A stretch of 64,000 bases of DNA, taken from NCBI RefSeq assembly GCF_021021475.1, contig NZ_JAINWL010000002.1, positions 372,001 through 436,000 on the forward strand, written 5' to 3'. Source of the stretch: Citromicrobium bathyomarinum. GTDB taxonomy: Bacteria; Pseudomonadota; Alphaproteobacteria; Sphingomonadales; Sphingomonadaceae. Position numbers and translations under genes: made by a program. Positions 43,733 through 51,426 of the stretch are shown here, in pieces. Numbering within the stretch: the stretch's first letter is position 1; each line of letters opens with the position of its first letter. The notes beneath the pieces are model-generated. The model did not search any database. It was not told where the DNA came from and worked only from the letters and a program-made list of their open reading frames with translations.

Positions 43733-44151
43733 TCGACACTATTCTCGATGCTGCCCGCTCGATTGCCTCGCTGATGGATGAGGAAACCGAAGCACTCGGC
43801 CAGCGTGGGCGCCTTGCCGACCACGCAGAGCTGGTCGCCGCCAAGCGCCGCCTGGTGGCGCAGATGGAGGCCGAGATCGTCCGTCTCAACCGCGAAACGC
43901 CCAACTGGCTGCGCGATCTGGACGCAGAGCAGGACGCCGCGCTGACCGAGGCGATGGGCACGCTGCAGGCCGCGGCCATGTCCAACGCGACCGTGGTCAG
44001 GCGGCAGCGTGACCTTTCCAACGATCTGATCGACGCGGTCGCGGCCGAAGCGAAGCGGCTGACCGGGAATTCCAGTTGCAGCTACCGCGACACCGGTTCG
44101 GTGACGTGGCGGCAGGATTCCAGCCCGATCTCGGTCAACACCAGCCTCTAA
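43729..44151 (+). CDS. FlgN-like export chaperone
   Basis: 140 residues, long helical coiled structure (IASLMDEETEALGQRGRLAD, VAAKRRLVAQMEAEIVRLNR, LTEAMGTLQAAAMSNATVVR) and an unstructured Ser/Thr tail. The order after flgI-flgJ and the helical pattern fit FlgN, chaperone of the hook-filament junction proteins FlgK and FlgL. Those clients are not in the window. Confidence 0.65.
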   Translation: MIDTILDAARSIASLMDEETEALGQRGRLADHAELVAAKRRLVAQMEAEIVRLNRETPNWLRDLDAEQDAALTEAMGTLQAAAMSNATVVRRQRDLSNDLIDAVAAEAKRLTGNSSCSYRDTGSVTWRQDSSPISVNTSL

Positions 44152-44158
44152 CACGACG

Positions 44159-44188
44159 ATCCCGGCCAGCCTGGGGGCTGGCCGGGAT
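44159..44188 (+). terminator. Hairpin after the flgI-flgJ-flgN operon
   Basis: ATCCCGGCCAGCC (44159-44171) and GGCTGGCCGGGAT (44176-44188) form a perfect 13-bp stem with loop TGGG, right after the stop. No clean T-run; the real terminator may be the next hairpin. Confidence 0.6.
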
Positions 44189-44243
44189 TGCCTGATTTCT
44201 CCGACCACTAACGGGTCGGGCCCCGAACCACATTCCAACACAT

Positions 44244-44293
44244 ACAAAGCGACCCCGGCTGGCACCAACGCCAGCCGGGGTCGCTTTGTTTTT
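44244..44293 (+). terminator. Intrinsic terminator with a 20-bp stem
   Basis: The arms at 44244-44263 and 44270-44289 are perfectly complementary over 20 bp (core GACCCCGGCTGGC), with loop ACCAAC, followed by TTTTT. Strong plus-strand terminator between the flgI operon and the convergent flgB. Confidence 0.92.
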
Positions 44294-44301
44294 AGATCGG
44301 C

Positions 44302-44721
44302 TTATCCGTTGCCGCGACCGGTCGCAGTTTTGAGCAGTTGCATCTGCTTGCGATAGAGGTTGGTCAGCGCGGTGAATTCGGATTGCACTGCGCCCAGCTT
44401 CAGCACCTGTTCTTCCAGCGTGACATTATTGCCGTCCGGCTTCGTCTCGACGATATTCTCGTCCAGGATGATCGCGCTCGATGATTGCTGGCGTGCACCA
44501 AGCGCGCGCATTTCGGAACTGATCTGGACGGTGGGCCGCGCAACGCGCCCCGCGCCGCTTGCATCCACCATTCCCGCAAAGCTGGGCGCTTCGACTTCGC
44601 GCGCCTTGTAGCCCGGGGTATCGCCATTGGCGATATTCTGCGCGATCACCTGCTGGCGATCCGAAAGATGCCGCATGGCGACACCAATGCCCCGCAGGAG
44701 GGCTGGACTCGTTTCACTCAT
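44302..44721 (-). CDS. flgB: Flagellar proximal rod protein FlgB
   Basis: 139 residues: MRHLSDRQQVIAQNIANGDT, PGYKAREVEAPSFAG and C-terminal LEEQVLKLGAVQSEFTALTN, LYRKQMQLLKTATGR, as in FlgB. AGGGAG 7 nt before ATG. Second gene of the minus-strand FlaEY-like/flgB unit, separated from flgC, its normal neighbour. Confidence 0.93.
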   Translation of the reverse strand: MSETSPALLRGIGVAMRHLSDRQQVIAQNIANGDTPGYKAREVEAPSFAGMVDASGAGRVARPTVQISSEMRALGARQQSSSAIILDENIVETKPDGNNVTLEEQVLKLGAVQSEFTALTNLYRKQMQLLKTATGRGNG

Positions 44722-44744
44722 GCCATGCTCCCTGGTCTGAGTTG

Positions 44745-47507
44745 TTAGAACAAGCCGCCGGAGTTGAGCCCGGCGGTAAGGCTGCTGATGCGGGCGAGCG
44801 CATCCTGATAGTTTGCGATCTGCGCCAGCTGGCGCGGGGATGCGCCGCCGGTAGAACCGGCGCCGCCATTCACGATCGCGGCCTTCCCATCGTCCCAGTA
44901 GAGCGAGCGATAGGCGGTCTGCGTCATCGAGATCGCGCTCTTGATGCGTTTCGTGGCAAGCGCCGCGCCTTCGCGGGTCGAAATGTCGAACGCATGGGTC
45001 AGGTCGAGGCCGTAGCTGCCGCCTGGCACAACCTTGGGTGCGCGTTTGTCGTAGGCTGGCGGCGCGACCAGCTTCGCTTCGGGCAGGCCCAGCTTGGCAA
45101 GCGCATCGCGCCCTTCACCGCCACTGACCAGCTCGATCGCCTGGCCTGCCTTCGCCGTAATGCTCAGAGTTCGGCCATCATCGCCCGATGGCGTGGTGAC
45201 GGTCGCCTTGGTGCCGGTGATCCGGCTAATCTTCTGCGACAAGGTCGCCATGGTTTCGTCCGCGGCGATGGTGATCTGCCGTGCGATTCCGTCGTTGACC
45301 TTGATCGAGAACTGGTCCCCTGCGCGCAGGCTGGTCTGCGCGGTCAGCAGGGGGGAATCGGTGCTGTCGAGCCGCCCGCGCTTCAGACCGAGCGCGCCCA
45401 GCACGGTCGACCCGCTGGTGGCCGCAGCGATGCGGACCGGCTCGGTCGTGCGGGTGGCGAGGCCGAATTGCTGGATATCGGCGATCGCGCCGGTTCCTGC
45501 ATCGAGCCGGGCGACGAACCCGTCGCTGGTGCCGCGGCGTGCGCCGTCGAGGTCGCCCGTGGTTCGTCCGCCCGCGTAGAGATTGCCGCCCATGAAGGCG
45601 ATGCTGTCTACCCGCTCGTCCGCTCCGGTGGCGATATAGCTGACATCGCTGCTGGCCAGATCGGCGCTGACTCGCGCGACGAACCCGTCACGCCCGCCCT
45701 GCATGGCGTTGAGCTGGTTGCCGGTCACCGCGCTGGAGGCCGAGCCGCCGATCCCGATGGTGCCGTCGGCGGCGACCGCGAGCACGCGGGCATCGACCCG
45801 ACCGAGATCCATCGAGCCGAGATCGTTGACCAGAGAGGTGCTGTCGATCCGTCGCAGCGTGCCGACGCCGCCTTCGCTGGTGAGCGCGAGCAGCTCGCCG
45901 TTGCTTCCGATCGCCAGCGCATTGACCGTGTCGCTGCCGCCGCTGTCGATCCGGCGGCGCTCGCGCAGCTGACCGTCCGCGTCGAGCCGGGCGATGAACG
46001 CATCGCCGCCGCCCGTCGCGCCGCGCCCGCCGACGAAGATCGAACCGTCTGCGGCAACCGCGAGCGCGCTTGCGCTGTCACTGCCAACCGCACGAATGAC
46101 GGTGGAGGACAGCTCTGCGCCGTTCGCGTCGAAGCGCGCGACCATCATGTCGCCGTCGGTGTTGGCCCCGTCGAAGCTGCCGGTCACCGTGCCGGCCACC
46201 ACGATCTGGCCATCCGGGCCGAGGGCGACCGCCGCACCGCTGGCAGAGCCGCTGGCACCGAGCGCGCGTTGCCAGACAACGGCGCCCTCGCTGTCCAGCT
46301 TGGTCAGAAACAGGTCTTGCGAACCGGCGACCCGGTTGGAATCGAGATCGCCCGAAGTCGTGCCGACGACGAAACTGGTGCCGTCGGCAGCAGTGACGAC
46401 CGATTGCGCAGTGGTGGCGGCAAATCGCTCTGTCGAAGGCGGTTCAACGCCCTCGATCGGCGCATATTTCGGTGCATTCAGTTCCGCACGCTCAGTCGCC
46501 AGCCGGTCGAGCCCGGCGATCTGGGACAGGGTCGATCGTTGGGCTGTGCCGGCCGGATCGGATATCCGCATCACCTGCGTCGATGCGGGGGTATCGGGAT
46601 CGGTCTGGCCGGTGACCACCATCAGCGCATCGGGCGCATCGATCTGGTCGATGGAAACCTCTTCCAGGCCCGGGTTTTCGATCTTGAAGCCCCAGCTTCC
46701 GGTGCTCTTGTCCGGCACGAAGCGGACCAGCCAGCGGGGCACCGGGTTGCCGTCTGCGTCGAGGTTGACGCTGCCGTCGGGTGCACGCATCGGCACGGCG
46801 GCGATCGCATCGTTGATCGAGCCCGAAATCGAATCGAGCGTGGGCGGCTGCGGTCCTCCGGCCAGGTCGACATTGATCACGTCGCTCGCATCGCCGCGAC
46901 GGATGGTGATGGCGAAGCGTTCCGTACCCGTAAGCGCGCTGAGCGGCGCATCGCGCGCTTCGGCCACGCCCTTGCCCGCGACCGTGCCGACGGGGGCATC
47001 CGCGGCGACCGCGACAGAGCGGACGCTGGTGCTGGGCTCGTCAAACGCGAGAGTCAGCTTTTCGCGGGGTGCGGAGGCGACGAAGGCCTCAAGATCCTGC
47101 AACCCCTTTGCGAACACGCCCTGCAGCGTCTCGCGCACGGAGTCCGTGGGCCCAGCGGTTGCGGCTTCTGCGAGCATGCGGAGCCGGTCTAGCGCGCGGT
47201 AGGTGGTGAAGGCGGTGGCCACATCGCTCGGCAGCTTGCGGGCGCCGGTGGGCCCTGCATCGATTATCGACGACATGCGCCGGATTGCGGAAACCTGCGA
47301 TGACAGCGACGTTCTGGGCTGGGCCTCCTTCCACGGCGGCGTGGTTTCGGGCGTCGAGAAGTTCGCTTTTGCTCGCCGAACGGCGAGCGTTTCGAACCCT
47401 CCCGATCCGGGTGAGAACATCGCGAAACTGTTGGTTCCGCTGAGCAGGCTGAGGCCTGCGAGGCTGCTGTTGAGGTTTGTCGGCACCTTCTTGCTACGTC
47501 CGTCCAA
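44745..47507 (-). CDS. Large FlaEY-like flagellar protein with beta-propeller repeats
   Basis: 920 residues, no signal peptide. The N-terminal third is helical then flagellin/hook-like (LTLAFDEPSTSVRSV, DVINVDLAGG). The middle (about 370-700) holds SBBP-type propeller repeats, with recurring units such as DLFLTKLDSEGAVVWQRAL, DMMVARFDANGAEL, DAFIARLDADGQL and DGFVARLDAGTGAI, each preceded by AADGSI.VGG-like strands. The C-terminus (RIKSAISMTQTAYRSLYWDD, YQDALARISSLTAGL) resembles flagellar axial proteins. The size and neighbourhood recall the FlaEY proteins of Caulobacter relatives. Start is TTG 47507 or, better placed relative to the promoter, GTG 47486. Exact role unknown. Confidence 0.65.
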   Translation of the reverse strand: MDGRSKKVPTNLNSSLAGLSLLSGTNSFAMFSPGSGGFETLAVRRAKANFSTPETTPPWKEAQPRTSLSSQVSAIRRMSSIIDAGPTGARKLPSDVATAFTTYRALDRLRMLAEAATAGPTDSVRETLQGVFAKGLQDLEAFVASAPREKLTLAFDEPSTSVRSVAVAADAPVGTVAGKGVAEARDAPLSALTGTERFAITIRRGDASDVINVDLAGGPQPPTLDSISGSINDAIAAVPMRAPDGSVNLDADGNPVPRWLVRFVPDKSTGSWGFKIENPGLEEVSIDQIDAPDALMVVTGQTDPDTPASTQVMRISDPAGTAQRSTLSQIAGLDRLATERAELNAPKYAPIEGVEPPSTERFAATTAQSVVTAADGTSFVVGTTSGDLDSNRVAGSQDLFLTKLDSEGAVVWQRALGASGSASGAAVALGPDGQIVVAGTVTGSFDGANTDGDMMVARFDANGAELSSTVIRAVGSDSASALAVAADGSIFVGGRGATGGGDAFIARLDADGQLRERRRIDSGGSDTVNALAIGSNGELLALTSEGGVGTLRRIDSTSLVNDLGSMDLGRVDARVLAVAADGTIGIGGSASSAVTGNQLNAMQGGRDGFVARVSADLASSDVSYIATGADERVDSIAFMGGNLYAGGRTTGDLDGARRGTSDGFVARLDAGTGAIADIQQFGLATRTTEPVRIAAATSGSTVLGALGLKRGRLDSTDSPLLTAQTSLRAGDQFSIKVNDGIARQITIAADETMATLSQKISRITGTKATVTTPSGDDGRTLSITAKAGQAIELVSGGEGRDALAKLGLPEAKLVAPPAYDKRAPKVVPGGSYGLDLTHAFDISTREGAALATKRIKSAISMTQTAYRSLYWDDGKAAIVNGGAGSTGGASPRQLAQIANYQDALARISSLTAGLNSGGLF

Positions 47508-47523
47508 TCGGCTGTTCGTTCCT

Positions 47524-47532
47524 CTATAATAG
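47524..47532. promoter_or_regulatory. CTATAATAG promoter element P7, palindromic, between fliG and the FlaEY-like gene
   Basis: Plus strand CTATAAT 60 nt before the fliG ATG. The minus strand of the same nine bases reads CTATTATAG, giving TATTAT toward the FlaEY-like gene. Symmetric -10 elements are known to support divergent transcription. No -35 consensus on either side. Confidence 0.6.
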
Positions 47533-47590
47533 GACGAGCGCTCCCATCATGCGGGATGGGCGCTGGGATTTCTTTCTCTGGGGAACTGAC

Positions 47591-48625
47591 ATGACCATGG
47601 CCGCCAATCTCGTGGAGCCTGCCGAGCTCAAGAAATATTCGGGGCCGCAGCGTGCTGCTGCGCTGATGCTCGCGCTTGGCCAGGAACACGGGGCACCGAT
47701 CTGGGAGCAGCTGAACAACGACGAGATCAAGGAACTGTCCGCCGGGATCGCCCAGCTGGGCCGGTTGCCGGCCGTGGCGGTGGAGCACTTGCTGGTCCAG
47801 TTCAGCAGCGAAGTCTCCAGCATGTCGTCGCTGCACGGATCGTACGAGACGACAGAGCGACTGCTCTCCGGCATCCTCGGCGAAGACAAGGTCAAGGAGA
47901 TCATGGAGGACATCCGTGGTCCCTCGGGCCGCACCATGTGGGACAAGCTGTCCAATGTGAACGAGGCGGTTCTCGCCGCCTATCTCCGCAACGAATACCC
48001 ACAGACCGTGTCGGTGATCCTTAGCAAGCTGCGGGCCGAGCATGCAGCGCGCGTGCTTTCCGAACTGCCCAGCGACTTCGCGACCGACGTCATCCAGCGA
48101 ATGCTGCGGATGGAGCCGGTCCAGAAGGAAATCGTCGCCGAGATCGAGCAGACGCTCAAGAGCGAGTTCATGACCAATCTGGCGCGCTCCCAGAAGCGCG
48201 ACCCGCACGAGATGATGGCCGAGGTGTTCAACGCGCTCGACCGGTCCGCCGAGGAGCGGATGCTCAGCGCGCTCGAAGAGTGCAATGCGGAATCGGCGGA
48301 GCGCATCCGCGCGCTGATGTTCACCTTCGAGGACCTGGGCAATCTCCTGACCGCATCGATCGCCACGATCGTGAAGAACGCCGATAAGCGCGAAATGGCG
48401 CTGGCGCTGAAGGGCGCGCCGGAAGAAATACGCACGCTGTTCCTGGGTGCGATGACCGAGCGCGCGGCCAAGATGCTGCGCGAAGACATGAGCGCGATGG
48501 GCCCGGTGCGCGCACGCGAATGCGACGAGGCGCAAGCCGCGCTTGTCCGCCTGGCCAAATCCCTTGCCGATCGGGGAGAGATCGTTCTGGTCGATCCGAA
48601 GTCCGATGAATCGATGATCTACTGA
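47591..48625 (+). CDS. fliG: Flagellar motor switch protein FliG
   Basis: 344 residues: N-terminal domain (KYSGPQRAAALMLALGQEHG, LNNDEIKELSAGIAQLG), middle domain (WDKLSNVNEAVLAAYLRNEY, PQTVSVILSKL, EHAARVLSELP) and C-terminal torque domain (FTFEDLGNLLTASIATIVKN, EIRTLFLGAMTERAAKMLRE). Links the MS ring to FliM and contacts MotA. Four nt before fliH. Confidence 0.96.
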   Translation: MTMAANLVEPAELKKYSGPQRAAALMLALGQEHGAPIWEQLNNDEIKELSAGIAQLGRLPAVAVEHLLVQFSSEVSSMSSLHGSYETTERLLSGILGEDKVKEIMEDIRGPSGRTMWDKLSNVNEAVLAAYLRNEYPQTVSVILSKLRAEHAARVLSELPSDFATDVIQRMLRMEPVQKEIVAEIEQTLKSEFMTNLARSQKRDPHEMMAEVFNALDRSAEERMLSALEECNAESAERIRALMFTFEDLGNLLTASIATIVKNADKREMALALKGAPEEIRTLFLGAMTERAAKMLREDMSAMGPVRARECDEAQAALVRLAKSLADRGEIVLVDPKSDESMIY

Positions 48626-48629
48626 TCGC

Positions 48630-49319
48630 ATGACGATGCACGATCATAACCTTCATGTCCGGCCGTTCGGCTTCGACCGCACGTTTGCGATGCCGGTTCG
48701 CGAACCGGCACGGCAATATCGACGCAAGACCGACGCGGCCGAGTTGGCGCACGACGTAGATACCCTGCGCAGGCAGATCGCCCGGATCGAAGAGAGCCAT
48801 GCGGAAGAACTGGCCCGGACAAGAACCGAAGCGTTCGAGGCCGGGTGCAGCCATGTGCGCGCAGAACGAGATGCGGCGATCCTTTCTGCGCTGGATGCGG
48901 TTCAGGCATCGCTGGACGAGCTTTCCGAGCAGTCCGGTGAATTGCAGGCCCAGGCCGAGGCCGATGCGATCGAGGTCGCCTTTGCGGCGGCCGAAGCGCT
49001 GGCCGGACAGGCTGTTGCGCAGCAGCCCGGTGGCGCGGTCGACGAAGCGATCGGGCGCGCGCTCGCGCAGGTCGCGCGAGGGCAGGAGATCGATGTAAAA
49101 GTCCACCCGGATCTGGTCGAGGATATCGAGGCGCGGATCGCCGAGCGGCAGAGTCGCGACCGCCGTCGTCTGGCGCTGGTCGTATCCGGCGACGCATCGC
49201 TCGCCCCCGGCGATGCGGTGCTGCGCTGGGATCGTGGCGGGGTGATCGTCGATGCGCAGAGCCGCCGCCAAGCGGTGCTGGACGAGCTTGCTCCGATCAT
49301 GGATCACTCCCCCGAGTGA
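48630..49319 (+). CDS. fliH: Flagellar assembly protein FliH
   Basis: 229 residues: N-terminal disordered region, long coiled coil (DTLRRQIARIEESHAEELAR, TRTEAFEAGCSHVRAERDAA) and a C-terminal domain with VKVHPDLVEDIEARIAER and DAVLRWDRGGVIVDAQ. Regulates the FliI ATPase; fliI is not in the window. Same operon as fliG. Confidence 0.85.
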   Translation: MTMHDHNLHVRPFGFDRTFAMPVREPARQYRRKTDAAELAHDVDTLRRQIARIEESHAEELARTRTEAFEAGCSHVRAERDAAILSALDAVQASLDELSEQSGELQAQAEADAIEVAFAAAEALAGQAVAQQPGGAVDEAIGRALAQVARGQEIDVKVHPDLVEDIEARIAERQSRDRRRLALVVSGDASLAPGDAVLRWDRGGVIVDAQSRRQAVLDELAPIMDHSPE

Positions 49320-49363
49320 CCTGTCGCGCCGGGCTTTTGTGCACCCGGCAAAAATTTCCCACC

Positions 49364-49397
49364 GGCAAAAAATGCCGCCCCGCAGCCTTTCTATAAT
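49364..49397 (+). promoter_or_regulatory. CTATAAT promoter element P8 with upstream GGCA dyad (fliF operon)
   Basis: CTATAAT at 49391-49397. Upstream GGCAAAAAATGCC (49364-49376) is a GGCA/TGCC dyad centred about 22 nt before TATAAT, and a related GGCAAAAATTTCCC lies at 49347-49360. A similar dyad is found before fliL. The sites are placed where a class II activator would replace a -35 box. Confidence 0.55.
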
Positions 49398-49444
49398 GAT
49401 CCCGAGAGCCGGCGATTTTGTCGGCGCAATCCTACGGGGTCACC

Positions 49445-51034
49445 TTGGAAGCACTGCGCAACTTTGCCGGACAACTCGGGCCACGCCGGGTGCTGATGAT
49501 GGGCGGCGTGGCGTTCGCGCTGCTCGCTGCACTGGCGGCGGTCGCGATGAGCGGTGGCTCGTCCGACGAGATGGGCTATCTTTACACCGATCTCGACCCC
49601 ACGGCGGCGCAGGCGATCACCGAGAAGCTGCGCGCGCAGAACGTGCCGTACTCGCTTTCGGGCGACGGCACTGCGGTGCTGGCCCCGGAAAATCGCCTTC
49701 CCGAACTGCGTATGAGTATGGCGGGCGAACAGCTGGGCGGTACGATCGGTTACGAGGTGCTCGACACCCAGCAGGCCTTCGGGGTCTCTTCCTCCCGTGA
49801 AAAGATGAATGAGACCCGCGCGATCGAGGGCGAGCTTGGGCGTTCGATCGCGACCTTGCAGTCGATCGTCAACGCTCGGGTCCATCTGGTCATGCCCGAA
49901 CGCGCGCTGTTCGCGCCCGAAGCGCGCAAGGCCAGCGCATCCGTGACCGTGAAGACCCGCGGCAAGCTGTCGTCCGGCAATGTCGAGGCGATCCGCTATC
50001 TGGTCGCCGCCGCCGTGCCCGAATTGTCGCCCGAATCCATTTCCATCGTCGATCAGACGGGGGCGCTGCTGGCGCGCGCCGGGGAGGCTGGCGAGGCTGG
50101 CGCGAGCCAGGCCGACGAACGCCAAGTCGCCACCGAAGCCCGCATCCGCACCCAGATCGAGGCCCTGCTCGAACCGATTGTCGGCGTGGGCAAGGTCCGC
50201 GCGGAAGTGTCGGCAAACATCGACCGCGATCAGACCCGTGAAGAGGCGGAGGTGTTCGATCCGGATACGCAGGTGATTGCACGCCAGATCTCTGTCGAAT
50301 CGGGCGATCAGAATCGTGAGAACGCAGGGGCCACGCCAGGGGTCACCGTTGGCGCGCAGCTCCCTGAGGGTGGCGATGTCATGGGCGGCGGCGGCGACAC
50401 CCGCGAAAGCGCCCGCAACGAAACATCCGAAGACATTACCTTCCAGAACAGCAGCCGTCGGACGCTGACCACCCGCATGCCGGGCAAGGTTTCTCGCCTG
50501 ACCGTGGCCGTGATGGTCGATGGCGGCGAACAGGGCCTGCCTGCGCCGCAGGTGCAGCGCCTGACCCGGTTGGTCGAGAACGCGGTCGGCTATGATGCAG
50601 AGCGTGGCGACAGCGTGATCGTGGAGAGCATGCCCTTCGCGCAGCCCGACGAAATTGCCGATGCCGAAGGAGACTTTTGGTCCGACCTTCCGCTTGGCCA
50701 GCTGTTCGATCTGGGTAAGCTGCTGGTCATCGCGGTGGTCGGCCTGTTCGTCCTGCGTATGCTCCGGCCCAAGTCCGAACCCGCCCTCGCCGCCGGCCAG
50801 CTGCCGCCTCCCGGGCAGGGCGTGATCGATCTCACGCCCGATGGGCGGGGTGGCGACGAACAACTCGAAAACGACGGCCCCCCCGCGCTGAGCGGGCCCG
50901 AACTGGATGACGAAATCGCGCTCGCTCAAGTCGAAGGCAAGCTCAAGGCTTCCGCACTCAAGAAAATCGGTGACGCGGTTGCCGCCAGCCCGGCCGAATC
51001 CGCCGCCGTCGTTCGCCAATGGCTCAGCGCCTGA
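49445..51034 (+). CDS. fliF: Flagellar MS-ring protein FliF
   Basis: 529 residues: two membrane helices (about 15-35 and 420-440) flanking the ring-building domain with YTDLDPTAAQAITEKLRAQN, PYSLSGDGTAVLAPENRLPE, VHLVMPERALFAPEARKASA, VAAAVPELSPESISIVDQTG and the FliG-binding C-terminus. No ATG is available. TTG 49445 is preferred over the in-frame TTG 49418 because GGGGT lies just upstream and it gives a leader of about 41 nt from P8, in line with the other operons. Heads fliF-fliN-flbD-flhA. Confidence 0.93.
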   Translation: MEALRNFAGQLGPRRVLMMGGVAFALLAALAAVAMSGGSSDEMGYLYTDLDPTAAQAITEKLRAQNVPYSLSGDGTAVLAPENRLPELRMSMAGEQLGGTIGYEVLDTQQAFGVSSSREKMNETRAIEGELGRSIATLQSIVNARVHLVMPERALFAPEARKASASVTVKTRGKLSSGNVEAIRYLVAAAVPELSPESISIVDQTGALLARAGEAGEAGASQADERQVATEARIRTQIEALLEPIVGVGKVRAEVSANIDRDQTREEAEVFDPDTQVIARQISVESGDQNRENAGATPGVTVGAQLPEGGDVMGGGGDTRESARNETSEDITFQNSSRRTLTTRMPGKVSRLTVAVMVDGGEQGLPAPQVQRLTRLVENAVGYDAERGDSVIVESMPFAQPDEIADAEGDFWSDLPLGQLFDLGKLLVIAVVGLFVLRMLRPKSEPALAAGQLPPPGQGVIDLTPDGRGGDEQLENDGPPALSGPELDDEIALAQVEGKLKASALKKIGDAVAASPAESAAVVRQWLSA

Positions 51035-51045
51035 AGGATACTCTC

Positions 51046-51426
51046 ATGACCGAAATGGACAATGACATCGCCGCCGCTCCGATCGAGCAGAACTCGGAAG
51101 CCTTCGTTGACCTGCCGTCTCTTGGAGAGACCGCTGCGCCCGAACCGCTGGAGGATCTTGCCGTGTACGAGGGTGACGGTGGCGCGCTTGGGCTCGACGC
51201 GGTCCACGAAGTGCCGGTCAAGATGCAGGCCGTGCTGGGCCGCGCCCGTATGACCGTCTCCGAACTGATGAGTATCGCTCCGGGACGCGTGGTCGAACTG
51301 GATCGCAAGGTTGGCGAACCGGTCGACATCTTCGTCAGCAACCGCCTGATCGCCCGTGGCGAGGTGGTTCTGATCGACAAAGCGCTGGGCGTGACCCTGA
51401 CCGAGATCGTGCACGAAGACGACTGA
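51046..51426 (+). CDS. fliN: Flagellar motor switch protein FliN
   Basis: 126 residues: acidic N-terminus (about 1-45), then a SpoA domain with VHEVPVKMQAVLGRARMTVS, ELMSIAPGRVVELDRKVGEP, VDIFVSNRLIARGEVVLID and VTLTEIV. ATG 51046 has AAGGA at 7 nt; an upstream ATG at 51019 overlaps fliF and is less likely. This is the second FliN-type protein besides 38566 and has the standard genomic place between fliF and flbD. The stop overlaps flbD (ATGA). Confidence 0.93.
   Translation: MTEMDNDIAAAPIEQNSEAFVDLPSLGETAAPEPLEDLAVYEGDGGALGLDAVHEVPVKMQAVLGRARMTVSELMSIAPGRVVELDRKVGEPVDIFVSNRLIARGEVVLIDKALGVTLTEIVHEDD

Noticed and set aside
44559-47192. Long plus-strand open frame of 877 codons opposite the FlaEY-like gene
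   Set aside because: It is antisense to a gene with clear repeats and axial motifs; its composition is a GC-rich shadow without domains or a ribosome binding site.
49391-51019. 542-codon minus-strand frame opposite fliF
   Set aside because: Shadow of a conserved gene; no motifs or start signal.
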